Origin: Pectobacterium araliae
GTDB lineage: Bacteria > Pseudomonadota > Gammaproteobacteria > Enterobacterales > Enterobacteriaceae
Assembly: GCF_037076465.1 (NCBI RefSeq)
Contig: NZ_AP028908.1
Span: 1,736,001-1,800,000 of the forward strand
Direction of reading: 5' to 3'
Length of the DNA stretch: 64,000 nt
In this document: one piece after another, positions 41,380-49,584 of the stretch
Layout: every line of letters starts with the position of its first letter
Position numbering within the stretch: the stretch's first letter is position 1
Program-made: the position numbers and the translations under genes
Notes under the pieces: generated by a model
What the model saw: the letters and a program-made list of their open reading frames with translations, nothing else
The model's database searches: none
What the model was told of the DNA's origin: nothing

Positions 41380-41609
41380 CGCTCGGCGTTTTTTCTCGCC
41401 CGCTGACGAATTTGCCTTTGGTGGTTTATCCCAATTCCGGCGCGCAGTATGATGCAGTAACCAAAACCTGGAGCAGCACTCATGATGCCGCATGCTCGTT
41501 GACGGCATATCTGCCCGAATGGCAGGCTGTGGGAGCGCGTCTGATTGGCGGCTGTTGCCGAACTACACCTGCTGATATCGCCGATATTGCACGCTGCTGT
41601 CAGCACTAA
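41380..41609 (+). pseudogene. mmuM: C-terminal remnant of homocysteine S-methyltransferase MmuM
   Basis: The last 75 or so residues of a frame opening at 41352 read LTNLPLVVYPNSGAQYDAVTK, then EWQAVGARLIGGCCRTTPADIADIA. This is the C-terminus of MmuM, including the zinc-binding Cys-Cys pair in GGCCRTTP. A complete MmuM has about 310 residues, so the N-terminal three quarters are missing and no upstream piece was found. The preceding residues (from MKARHLVML) are unrelated filler. It cannot be functional. Confidence 0.8.
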
Positions 41610-41638
41610 AATAAGTACTTGTATAAGGAGATGCCGTG

Positions 41639-42187
41639 ATGGGAAATGATGTGGATCTGCAACATGTGTATTCGCTTGCCAGACAGCGCGTCGCGCCGGA
41701 TGCGCCGATAACGGTGCTGTGCATTGGTGAACAGCAGACGACCGTCATCTGCGGAACGGCATCACAACCGTCAGCAACGCTGCAATTGACTATCGGTTTT
41801 GACAAAACCGCGGCGACGTTTTTCAAACATCTTCCCCCGACCCCTGATGAAATGGAATTGGCGATCATGGCGGTAGAAGATGAGGTGACGCGTATTCGGC
41901 ACGACATCCCTACGGATTCCGTTTTGTTCTCTTTCGACCCCGCATTGGTGACAATTGCACAGATTTCGGGAGCAGAAGAAGAGGATGCCGGATGGCGGCT
42001 GCCGCAGGATGATATGGAACGAACATTTAAACGTCTGGAACGTGTCATGTTGGGGAGCCCAGCAGGCTGGGAAGGGATTCCGCTAGAAAACGCTTTTTCC
42101 GCCCGGTTACTTATTTTACGTGAGTTTATGCACCATCACGGCTTCGATTCTGCACTGATCTTGCTGTTACCTGCGGTTGCTGCGTGA
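41639..42187 (+). CDS. Conserved-looking protein of unknown function
   Basis: A 182-residue soluble protein that I do not recognise. It starts MGNDVDLQHVYSLARQRV at the ATG at 41639, eight bases after a good AAGGAG SD; a GTG at 41636 is an alternative. No signal peptide or membrane segment is visible. The middle is acidic (PPTPDEMELAIMAVEDEVTRI and GAEEEDAG) and the C-terminus is hydrophobic (DSALILLLPAVAA). Codon use resembles the neighbours, so it does not look freshly acquired. A strong terminator follows, so it is the end of a transcript that may start before the mmuM remnant. Confidence 0.7.
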   Translation: MGNDVDLQHVYSLARQRVAPDAPITVLCIGEQQTTVICGTASQPSATLQLTIGFDKTAATFFKHLPPTPDEMELAIMAVEDEVTRIRHDIPTDSVLFSFDPALVTIAQISGAEEEDAGWRLPQDDMERTFKRLERVMLGSPAGWEGIPLENAFSARLLILREFMHHHGFDSALILLLPAVAA

Positions 42188-42224
42188 AGAACTAGCGGTT
42201 TTTTCTTTCTCAGCTACTATTAAC

Positions 42225-42263
42225 GGCGGTCAGCGTCCAGTGTGATTCTGACCGCCTTTTTTT
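42225..42263 (+). terminator. Rho-independent terminator
   Basis: A perfect 9-bp stem, GGCGGTCAG (42225-42233) and CTGACCGCC (42248-42256), with a 14-base loop is followed by seven T residues (42257-42263). It ends the transcript of the preceding unknown gene. Confidence 0.92.
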
Positions 42264-42554
42264 AATGGGACGTCGCTAATGGCATTTGTTGCCAAAAAGC
42301 GGTGCAGGGGATAGCTGATATCGTAAAGCAATCACGCAGTAATATGTTCGCGGTGACCGGATGTGACAGGACGTAGGGTGTTAATCAAGGAGGATAAAGG
42401 ACGGCCATTGGGCCATATTATGTTACCTGTATGATCTATTTTGCGGATGACTGAATCATTATTATCTTGAATTTCCGTATGACAGCGTAATAAAACGCTG
42501 ATCGATATGGTGGAGAGTCAATTTTATTTCAGGGAATCTAGTGAGGGAAAAAAC

Positions 42555-43097
42555 ATGGTTGAACATTTCACAGGGAAATATGAAGTTGAACTTAAATTTC
42601 GCATCGACGATATAGCCGTTTTTAGGAATACGCTTTTTAGTCTTCACCCAGAAGCTTTCGTCTTTGAAAATAAAGAACATGATATTTATTACGATGACTC
42701 AGAGAAGCGACTACAACAGCAAAATATCAAAATGCTGGTGCGCCGCATGGAGCCATCGGGGATAAAACTCTGGATTGTTAAAGGGCCGGGAGCGGATCGT
42801 TGCGAAGCGGTTAACGTCGAAGCCTTTGAAAAAACCGACAGTATGCTACAGACGTTAGGGTATCAGCCCTTGTTTGAAATTCATAAAATTCGCAGTATCT
42901 ATTTTTTAAATATTTTCCATATCACCCTCGATTATATTGAGTCGCTTGGGTATTTTGTCGAAATATCAGTGATGACCGATGACGAAACCCAGTTGAAAGC
43001 ACTCAGGGAACGGTGTATAGAGTGTGCATTACGGCTCCAATTGTTATTGGATAATATTGAAACGAAATCTTATTACCAATTATTAGGCTTTAATTGA
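42555..43097 (+). CDS. cyaB: Class IV adenylate cyclase (CYTH domain), CyaB-like
   Basis: Soluble 180-residue CYTH-fold protein closely resembling the Yersinia and Aeromonas class IV adenylate cyclase, which makes cAMP from ATP. The signature ExExK is Glu10-Val-Glu12-Leu-Lys14 (KYEVELKF). Other conserved tunnel residues are in HDIYYDD, SGIKLWIVKGPGADRCEA, KIRSIYF and GYFVEISVMTDD. The ATG at 42555 follows a GAGGG SD at eight bases and gives the family length; an in-frame start at 42507 would add 16 residues. The leader is AT-rich. A small periplasmic flavoprotein gene follows 57 bases later. Confidence 0.88.
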   Translation: MVEHFTGKYEVELKFRIDDIAVFRNTLFSLHPEAFVFENKEHDIYYDDSEKRLQQQNIKMLVRRMEPSGIKLWIVKGPGADRCEAVNVEAFEKTDSMLQTLGYQPLFEIHKIRSIYFLNIFHITLDYIESLGYFVEISVMTDDETQLKALRERCIECALRLQLLLDNIETKSYYQLLGFN

Positions 43098-43154
43098 TTG
43101 TTCTTTTTGGGTTATTGAGTTGTTGCTTTTATTGTTCAATTTACACACGGGGAA

Positions 43155-43514
43155 ATGATGAAGAAATCTATTTCGGCGGTGCTGGCCACGGTAGTGATGG
43201 TGTTTTCTCTGTCCGTTCATAGTAGCGATGTGGCGCACTATAAAGACGGCACCTACATCGGTAAAGCGCAGGGTAAGGCAGCAGAAGTTGAAGTCACGGT
43301 CAGCATTAAAGACGGGAAGATCGCAAACGCTGAAGTGTTGAAGCATGGCGATACCGAGGCGATGATGCTGAGCGCGACCGATCAAATTGTGCCGGAACTT
43401 CTTGAGAAGCAGGATGTTAACAAGGTGGATGCGGTAACGGGGGCCACCTTATCGAGCCAGGGGGTGATTAACGCGGTGAAACAGGCGCTAGAACAGGCGA
43501 AAGTTACGCCGTAA
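43155..43514 (+). CDS. Periplasmic FMN-binding domain protein
   Basis: A 119-residue exported protein made of a signal peptide (about residues 1-23, SLSVHSS) and a single FMN_bind domain, as in NqrC and RnfG. The covalent flavinylation motif is DAVTGATLSS (residues 92-101), with Thr98 the probable FMN acceptor, attached by ApbE. The GTYIGKAQGKAAEVEVTVSI segment forms the first strands. It would be a small electron carrier in the periplasm. It is 41 bases upstream of a four-helix membrane protein on the same strand, its likely partner. The start is one of two adjacent ATGs. Confidence 0.85.
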   Translation: MMKKSISAVLATVVMVFSLSVHSSDVAHYKDGTYIGKAQGKAAEVEVTVSIKDGKIANAEVLKHGDTEAMMLSATDQIVPELLEKQDVNKVDAVTGATLSSQGVINAVKQALEQAKVTP

Positions 43515-43555
43515 TCGTAAGTAACTGCCACCGTTGAGGAAGGAATCGTACTGCC

Positions 43556-44065
43556 GTGGAAAACCTGTTGATTATTCTGCGTCACACGCCTTATTGGGTG
43601 TGGGCTATTTTGGGTTACCTGATTTATGCTGGCGTAAAAGCCAGTCAGCCGAGGCAACAGTCGTTGGCGCGGGTGTTTGTCGTACCCACGGTTTTCATGG
43701 TGTGGGGTATTAGCGCGATTTTCCACACGCTGATGCTTCCGCTTGCCGCGGCGGGGGGATTTCTACTGATGCTGGTGATTGGGCTGAGCATCGGATGGAT
43801 GTGGGGGAAAACGTCAGGAACCTATCTATCGGAATCGCGTAGTTTTCAACGCACTGGTTCATGGTGGCCGCTGGTCTTGATGCTGCTGACGTTTTGTTCT
43901 CGTTTCTACTTTTCCGTCCAGTTAGCTCGGTTTCCCGCATTGGCACATGACACAGTGTTCTGTCTGATGTCCGGCGCGGCGAGCGGAATAACGGCCGGGA
44001 TATTCAGCGGCGTTAGCCTGCATTTGCTCAACCAGATGCGCAAAATAAAACCGCACCTGACGTAA
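43556..44065 (+). CDS. Multi-helix inner-membrane protein (DUF6622-like)
   Basis: A 169-residue membrane protein starting at a GTG. Five hydrophobic segments are visible: residues 12-28 (YWVWAILGYLIYAGV), 40-57, 60-82, 104-118, and 132-155. I place it in the DUF6622 group from memory, without certainty. Function is unknown. Its position right behind the FMN-binding protein, with a similar promoter-free gap, suggests that the two form a unit in which this protein exchanges electrons with, or anchors, the flavoprotein. Confidence 0.7.
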   Translation: MENLLIILRHTPYWVWAILGYLIYAGVKASQPRQQSLARVFVVPTVFMVWGISAIFHTLMLPLAAAGGFLLMLVIGLSIGWMWGKTSGTYLSESRSFQRTGSWWPLVLMLLTFCSRFYFSVQLARFPALAHDTVFCLMSGAASGITAGIFSGVSLHLLNQMRKIKPHLT

Positions 44066-44215
44066 TGCTATAAAAAACAGTATGTTGCTATAATCGTTTG
44101 TCAAAATTTGTCACAAAGCTTTTTCTGCTGCATGAGTGCGTGGGGAGAGGCGGTAAATTATAATGACGATGCCTATCCCTTTCATTTAACAGAATACTGT
44201 TTAAGTTATTGAAGA

Positions 44216-45163
44216 ATGACTAAAAATTTTAAGCTTTCTCTTTTTGGCCTGTTGGTTCTGTCAACCCATGCTGTGATGTTGCCTCAGGCTGTGGCGAAAG
44301 CGCCGACGTATTCCGCTGGTAGCGCGCATCAGGAAATTGCTTCCGGTAGCGCGATGGTGGTGGATTTGAGTGATAACCATATTCTTTATTCCAGTAATCC
44401 TGATGTCGTTGTGCCGATTGCGTCGGTGACAAAGCTGATGACGGCGCTGGTGGTGCTGGATGCCAACCTGCCGCTGGATGAAATGATCTCCGTGGATATC
44501 AGCCAGACGAAAGAAATGAAAGGGGTGTACTCACGCGTTCGCCTGAACAGTGAGATCAGCCGCCGTGACATGCTGTTACTGGCGCTGATGTCATCCGAAA
44601 ACCGTGCGGCCGCCAGTCTGGCTCACCACTATCCGGGTGGCTATCAGGCGTTTATCCGTGCAATGAATGCCAAAGCCCGCGCACTCGGTATGGCACACAC
44701 GCGTTATGTAGAGCCAACCGGCCTGTCGATTAATAATGTGTCGACCGCCCGTGACCTCACCAAGCTCCTGATTGCCAGCAAGCAATATCCATTACTGAGT
44801 CAGCTCAGCACGACGCAGGAAAAAACGGCGACGTTCACCCACCCGGCGTATAGCCTGCCGTTCAGAAACACCAATCATTTGGTTTATAACGCCGACTGGA
44901 GTATTCAACTGACTAAAACGGGCTTTACGAATCAGGCCGGGCACTGTCTGGTGATGCGCACGATCATTAATCAACGGCCTGTTGCGCTGGTGGTGTTGGA
45001 TGCATTCGGTAAATACACGCACTTTGCGGACGCTAACCGCCTGCGTAAGTGGATTGAAACCGGTAAGGTCAGCGAGGTGCCTGCTGCGGCATTGAGCTAT
45101 AAGAAACAAAAATCGCTGGCTTCTCGCCAACCGCAGAGTATGGCGAATATCGATACTGAATAA
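44216..45163 (+). CDS. pbpG: D-alanyl-D-alanine endopeptidase (PBP7)
   Basis: Periplasmic low-molecular-weight penicillin-binding protein that cuts cross-links in murein; 315 residues (E. coli about 310). A signal peptide ends near QAVAKA. The active-site motifs are Ser70-Val-Thr-Lys73 (SxxK), Ser127-Glu-Asn129 (SxN) and Lys234-Thr-Gly236 (KTG). In E. coli pbpG neighbours dld and bglX; here dld is missing and a GST gene on the other strand lies between pbpG and bglX. Confidence 0.93.
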   Translation: MTKNFKLSLFGLLVLSTHAVMLPQAVAKAPTYSAGSAHQEIASGSAMVVDLSDNHILYSSNPDVVVPIASVTKLMTALVVLDANLPLDEMISVDISQTKEMKGVYSRVRLNSEISRRDMLLLALMSSENRAAASLAHHYPGGYQAFIRAMNAKARALGMAHTRYVEPTGLSINNVSTARDLTKLLIASKQYPLLSQLSTTQEKTATFTHPAYSLPFRNTNHLVYNADWSIQLTKTGFTNQAGHCLVMRTIINQRPVALVVLDAFGKYTHFADANRLRKWIETGKVSEVPAAALSYKKQKSLASRQPQSMANIDTE

Positions 45164-45191
45164 GAGATTACCCCTTCCCATGTTACGTTTT

Positions 45192-45216
45192 GACGGTGGC
45201 TTGGCAAGCCACCGTC
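45192..45216. terminator. Bidirectional terminator between pbpG and the GST gene
   Basis: A perfect 11-bp stem, GACGGTGGCTT (45192-45202) and AAGCCACCGTC (45206-45216), with a 3-base loop is in the gap between two convergent genes. A TTTT run lies on the left flank, useful in the minus direction only as A-tract pairing. Confidence 0.65.
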
Positions 45217-45226
45217 TGCGATTGCG

Positions 45227-45913
45227 TTAGGCGCGGGCGCGAAAGTCCTCTACCACTTCACCTGCATTTGTCACATCTTCTTCGTGTGCGGCTTCGCGCC
45301 AGGTTTCTGCTAAGGCGTCTTGCAGCCATTGCTGCATCGCGGGCAATGCCAACACGCGGTTGCAGTAGGCGGCGGCTTCCGGCGAAACGGGAAGTTGATA
45401 GGTTTTGATACGGAAAACGACGGGGGCAAAAAACGCGTCTACCGCTGAAAATGATTTCCCTGCCAAAAACGGCCCGCCAAACCGTGTTAACCCTTCCTGC
45501 CATAGTTCACCGATACGCGTAATGTCGCTGCTGAGAGCAGGAGATATCTCGTTTAGCTTGACGCGCACGCCGCAACTCATGGCGCAGGTATTGCGCAGTG
45601 CCGTAAAGCCGGAATGCATTTCGGCGGCGGCGCAGCGTGCCCAGGCGCGGTTTTTGACATGAGCAGGCCAGATGCCGGGGTGCTGTTCGGCCAGATACTC
45701 GGTAATCGCCAATGAATCCCAGACGGTGGTTTCGTCGTCGATCAGGCAGGGGACTTTTGCCGTCGGTGAAAAGGCCTTAAACGCTGGCTGTGCCATACCC
45801 GGCGAAAAAATAACCAGCTTCTCTTCGAAAGGAATCGACAGCGTTTTTAACAACACCCACGGGCGCAATGACCAGGACGAATAGTTCTTATTGGCGATGT
45901 ACAACTGATACAT
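45227..45913 (-). CDS. Glutathione S-transferase family protein
   Basis: Cytosolic GST of 228 residues from the ATG at 45913 (MYQLYIANKNYSS). The N-terminal thioredoxin-like domain has the ANKNYSSWSLRPWVLLKTL stretch with a likely catalytic Ser at residue 11 or 12, the VPCLIDD cis-proline loop near residue 53, and DSLAITEYLAEQHPG for glutathione binding. The all-helical C-terminal domain follows, with FSAVDAFFAPVVFR near residue 155. The substrate is unknown. An open frame extends 14 codons upstream and is less likely to be used. Confidence 0.85.
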   Translation of the reverse strand: MYQLYIANKNYSSWSLRPWVLLKTLSIPFEEKLVIFSPGMAQPAFKAFSPTAKVPCLIDDETTVWDSLAITEYLAEQHPGIWPAHVKNRAWARCAAAEMHSGFTALRNTCAMSCGVRVKLNEISPALSSDITRIGELWQEGLTRFGGPFLAGKSFSAVDAFFAPVVFRIKTYQLPVSPEAAAYCNRVLALPAMQQWLQDALAETWREAAHEEDVTNAGEVVEDFRARA

Positions 45914-46308
45914 GTCTGAGGCTCCTTGCATTAGCGAATGCCTTAGCATTAGCACGAAAGGTGGGAAAAATCATCCTCCTCTCCGTGGCTTATCTATCGG
46001 TTTTGCGCATTGCTATCAGGATAATGATGCAAACGGAAAGCGCGGAATGTGAATTATTCGTATCGTTTAGCATTATTCTTGCAGTTTTTATTAAATGAAA
46101 CCTCAACAAATGCACTATATTACGCGCTGTGCATTTGAGTGCGTCGGTGCGGCAACCACTATCGGGAAGCCTTATTCGCTTAAGGCAGGAGAAGGTGTTT
46201 TTCGCCTTGTCAGAGAAGGGATGTGACCGTCGGAATCTTTAACCTGTCTTGTGCTTCAGCGCTCTATTTTTGACTCTGATGCCTGGATTGACTAGGTCTT
46301 TATAACGA
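45914..46308 (+). other. Gap between the GST gene and bglX
   Basis: The 395 bases carry no convincing gene. They hold the GST and bglX promoters. A perfect 9-bp inverted repeat, CAAATGCAC (46107-46115) and GTGCATTTG (46129-46137), is the only clear structure. It could be an operator or a short hairpin about 170 bases before bglX. Confidence 0.45.
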
Positions 46309-48615
46309 ATGAAATGGCTTACTTCACTGACTATAGCAATTGGACTTGCCTGTAATCCGGCATTTGCGCAGGAGTTGACGTCTGCGCCAGCATCACTATC
46401 GCCTTCACATCAACAACGTGATGCGTTTGTCACGGATCTGCTGAAGAAAATGACGCTGGAAGAGAAAATCGGCCAGCTCCGATTAATCAGCGTCGGGACG
46501 GATAACCCGAAAGAAGCCATTCGGGAAATGATCAGAAACGGGCAGGTTGGCGCGATTTTTAATACGGTAACCCGCCAGGATATTCGCGCGATGCAAGATC
46601 AGGTCATGCAGCTCAGCCGCCTGAAGATACCACTGTTTTTTGCCTACGATGTGGTACACGGCCAGCGCACTATTTTTCCTATCGCACTGGGGCTGGCCTC
46701 CAGTTGGGATATGGGCGCGATTGCGAAAAGCGCGCGTGTGGCGGCTTATGAAGCGACGGAAGATGGGCTGAACATGACCTGGGCACCGATGGTGGATATC
46801 ACCCGCGATCCGCGCTGGGGGCGCGTGTCGGAAGGCTTCGGTGAAGACACCTGGTTGACCAGTAAAATTGCCGGTGTGGTCGTCAAATCCTTTCAGGGCG
46901 ATGAGGTAACCGGACGCCACTCGCTGATGACGAGCGTCAAGCACTACGCGCTTTATGGTGCTGTTGAAGGTGGGCGCGACTATAACACCGTGGATATGAG
47001 TCCGCAGCGTATGTTCCAGGATTATATGCCGCCTTATAAAGCGGCGATTGACGCTGGCAGTAGCGGCGTGATGGTGGCGCTGAACTCCATCAACGGTACA
47101 CCAGCCACCTCAAACAGCTGGTTGCTGAAAGAGGTTCTGCGCGATCAGTGGAATTTCAAAGGCATCACCATTACCGATCACGGTGCGATTAAAGAGTTAA
47201 TTAAGCACGGCGTTGCCAGCGATCCGCGCGATGCGTCACGTCTGGCGCTTAAATCCGGTATCGGGATGAGCATGAGCGATGAGTATTTCGTACGCTATCT
47301 GCCAGAGCTGGTGAAAAGTGGTGCGGTGAGCAGGCAGGAGATCGACGATGCCTGTCGTCAGGTCTTGAACGTGAAATACGATATGGGGCTGTTTGACGAT
47401 CCGTACCGTCATTTGGGCGTCGCGAGTTCCGACCCGGTGGATACCAATGCGGAAAGCCGCTTACACCGTTTGGATGCGCGTGACGTGGCGCGTAAGAGTC
47501 TGGTGCTGTTGAAAAACCGCCTGCAAACGTTGCCGTTGAAGAAAGAAGGCACGATTGCCGTGGTGGGGCCATTGGCTGACAGCCAGCGCGATACCATGGG
47601 AAGCTGGTCTGCGGCAGGCGTCTCGAAACAGACGGTTACCGTTTATCAGGGGCTGAAGAATGCCGTCGGCGATAAAGCCACCATCCTCTATGCCAAAGGT
47701 GCCAACGTCAGTAATCACAAAGGCATCCTTGATTTCCTGAATCAGTATGAAGATGCCGTGCAGGTGGATAAACGCCCGCCGCAGGTGATGATCGATGAAG
47801 CTGTCGACGCCGCGAAGAAAGCGGATATGGTGGTCGCCGTTGTCGGTGAAGCCGCAGGGATGGCACATGAAGCATCCAGCCGCGCGAATATCGATCTGCC
47901 GCAAGGCCAGCGCGATCTGATCGCGGCGCTGAAAGCGACGGGGAAACCGCTGGTGTTGGTGCTGATGAACGGCCGTCCTCTGGCGTTGGTGCGTGAAGAT
48001 CAACAGGCCGATGCGTTACTAGAAACCTGGTTCAGCGGTACGGAAGGCGGTAATGCGATCGCTGATGTGCTGTTTGGCGACTATAACCCATCCGGCAAAC
48101 TGCCAATGTCTTTCCCGCGTTCTGTCGGACAGATTCCGATTTATTACAATCACCTGCCGTCAGGCCGTCCTTACACGCCGGAAAACCCAGGTAAATATAC
48201 TTCTCACTATTACGATGAAGCCAACGGACCGCTCTATCCCTTCGGTTATGGCCTGAGCTATACCACGTTCAGCGTGTCAGACGTGCGTTTATCCAGCCAG
48301 ACGATGAAGCGCAATGGGACGATTAATGCCAGCGTCACGGTGAAGAACACGGGTAATCGTGCAGGGGAAACGGTAGTACAGCTGTATCTCCACGATGTCG
48401 TGGCTTCCATCAGTCGCCCGCTGAAAGAGCTGCGTGGTTTTGAGAAAGTGATGCTACAGCCGGGAGAATCCCGCACGGTCACCTTCACGCTCGATCAGGA
48501 AGCACTGAAATTCTACAATGCCCGCATGCAGCAGGTGGTAGAGCCCGGTAAATTCGATGTGATGATTGGTCTGGATTCACAGCGCGTGAAGAGCGACAGC
48601 TTCACCCTGCTGTAA
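46309..48615 (+). CDS. bglX: Periplasmic beta-glucosidase BglX (GH3)
   Basis: Glycoside hydrolase family 3 enzyme that releases glucose from beta-glucosides; 768 residues (E. coli 765). A signal peptide ends at about residue 21 (PAFA). The N-terminal barrel contains GRVSEGFGEDTWL and SVKHYALYG; the probable nucleophile is Asp290 in ITDHGAI. The second domain begins near residue 395 (ARKSLVLLKN), and a fibronectin III-like C-terminus holds SVTVKNTGNRAGETVVQLYL. In a plant pathogen it could process cello-oligosaccharides made by CelS. Confidence 0.95.
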   Translation: MKWLTSLTIAIGLACNPAFAQELTSAPASLSPSHQQRDAFVTDLLKKMTLEEKIGQLRLISVGTDNPKEAIREMIRNGQVGAIFNTVTRQDIRAMQDQVMQLSRLKIPLFFAYDVVHGQRTIFPIALGLASSWDMGAIAKSARVAAYEATEDGLNMTWAPMVDITRDPRWGRVSEGFGEDTWLTSKIAGVVVKSFQGDEVTGRHSLMTSVKHYALYGAVEGGRDYNTVDMSPQRMFQDYMPPYKAAIDAGSSGVMVALNSINGTPATSNSWLLKEVLRDQWNFKGITITDHGAIKELIKHGVASDPRDASRLALKSGIGMSMSDEYFVRYLPELVKSGAVSRQEIDDACRQVLNVKYDMGLFDDPYRHLGVASSDPVDTNAESRLHRLDARDVARKSLVLLKNRLQTLPLKKEGTIAVVGPLADSQRDTMGSWSAAGVSKQTVTVYQGLKNAVGDKATILYAKGANVSNHKGILDFLNQYEDAVQVDKRPPQVMIDEAVDAAKKADMVVAVVGEAAGMAHEASSRANIDLPQGQRDLIAALKATGKPLVLVLMNGRPLALVREDQQADALLETWFSGTEGGNAIADVLFGDYNPSGKLPMSFPRSVGQIPIYYNHLPSGRPYTPENPGKYTSHYYDEANGPLYPFGYGLSYTTFSVSDVRLSSQTMKRNGTINASVTVKNTGNRAGETVVQLYLHDVVASISRPLKELRGFEKVMLQPGESRTVTFTLDQEALKFYNARMQQVVEPGKFDVMIGLDSQRVKSDSFTLL

Positions 48616-48626
48616 TGACGTGCGTC

Positions 48627-48651
48627 TCGCCGTCGGTATGTCCGGCGGCGA
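48627..48651 (+). terminator. Hairpin downstream of bglX
   Basis: A 10-bp stem with one T-G pair, TCGCCGTCGG (48627-48636) and CCGGCGGCGA (48642-48651), has a 5-base loop, 12 bases after the bglX stop. It lacks a T-run. Confidence 0.45.
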
Positions 48652-48737
48652 ATACACGAGTGATTATTACCGAAATGCAGTGTGATTTTCGAAATCAAGA
48701 GTGATTAGCGGAGAATAGGGGCTTGCAGGAACAAGGT

Positions 48738-49277
48738 ATGCCGTTGACTGAAGTCGTGCTGGTTGATGAAAATGACAAGCCAACGGGCGTAATGGAAAAG
48801 CAAGAAGCGCACGTAAAAGGCGCGCTACACCGTGCGATTACCGTCTATATTTTCAACTCTCGCCAGCAACTGTTATTGCAGCAGCGGGCAGAGGAGAAAT
48901 ATCACAGCGGTGGTTTATGGAGCAATACCTGTTGCAGCCACCCCGCGCCCGGTGAAGAGACGTTGCAGGCAGCACATCGCCGCTTGTATGAAGAAATGGG
49001 GCTACGCTGTACGCTGACGCCGATGTTCACGCTGACCTATCGTTTGCTGCTGGATAACGGGCTGATTGAGCATGAGCTGGGGCATGTCTATTTTGGCGTG
49101 ACAGATGACGTTCCGCAGATCAATCCTGATGAAGTGTTGAGCTATGAATACCAGTCGATAGACGGCATTGCACAGCAGATGGCAACGGCGCCTGAGCAGT
49201 TTACTGCCTGGTTCCAACTGACTTTCACTCGCATTCCTGAGTACTGGCAGATGTTTCAGTCTGCACAACCCGGTTAA
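48738..49277 (+). CDS. idi: Isopentenyl-diphosphate delta-isomerase (type I)
   Basis: Interconverts IPP and DMAPP in isoprenoid synthesis; Nudix-fold enzyme of 179 residues (E. coli 182). The start is the ATG at 48738 with an AGGA SD seven bases before; a TTG at 48723 in frame is less likely. The catalytic cysteine is Cys66 in NTCCSHP, and the Nudix-like EETLQAAHRRLYEEMG helix and the glutamate motif EHELGHVYFG are present. Confidence 0.93.
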   Translation: MPLTEVVLVDENDKPTGVMEKQEAHVKGALHRAITVYIFNSRQQLLLQQRAEEKYHSGGLWSNTCCSHPAPGEETLQAAHRRLYEEMGLRCTLTPMFTLTYRLLLDNGLIEHELGHVYFGVTDDVPQINPDEVLSYEYQSIDGIAQQMATAPEQFTAWFQLTFTRIPEYWQMFQSAQPG

Positions 49278-49356
49278 TTCAAGCGATGTTCATTGCCGCG
49301 TTTCCGTGCGGCGCTGTTCGTGCAATAGGCGGGTGGCGCGCCGTGGGGCAAAAACC

Positions 49357-49464
49357 TTAGCCCGCGTGCTCGATGATAATGTAGCCCACCAGCATCATGC
49401 CAGACATACCGCCCAAGGCGAGCAGGGCAAAAAGACCGATAATGCCGATTTTTTGAAGAGTCAT
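49357..49464 (-). CDS. Small single-helix membrane protein, 35 residues
   Basis: A short gene that begins MTLQKIGIIGLFALLALGG and ends GYIIIEHAG. The whole central part is one hydrophobic helix (residues 5-30) with a GGxSGMM-type small-residue patch, and a charged C-terminus. Evidence for expression is good for its size: an AAGGAT SD seven bases before the ATG, and a TATAAT (49493-49498) with a TTGTTT 16 bases upstream on the same strand. The function is unknown; such proteins often modulate membrane complexes. Confidence 0.68.
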   Translation of the reverse strand: MTLQKIGIIGLFALLALGGMSGMMLVGYIIIEHAG

Positions 49465-49492
49465 CAGGTTATCCTTTTGTTAACTGCTCCGA

Positions 49493-49520
49493 ATTATAAT
49501 GCCTTCAGCCCATGAAACAA
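49493..49520 (-). promoter_or_regulatory. Sigma-70 promoter of the 35-residue membrane protein
   Basis: On the minus strand a perfect TATAAT (49493-49498) is preceded after 16 bases by TTGTTT (about 49515-49520), about 30 bases upstream of the small gene's start codon. Confidence 0.55.
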
Positions 49521-49584
49521 GGCGAAACGCGCCTTGCTTTTTAAATACACCGCATTACCGAAATATCTATTAGCGAAATAACAA

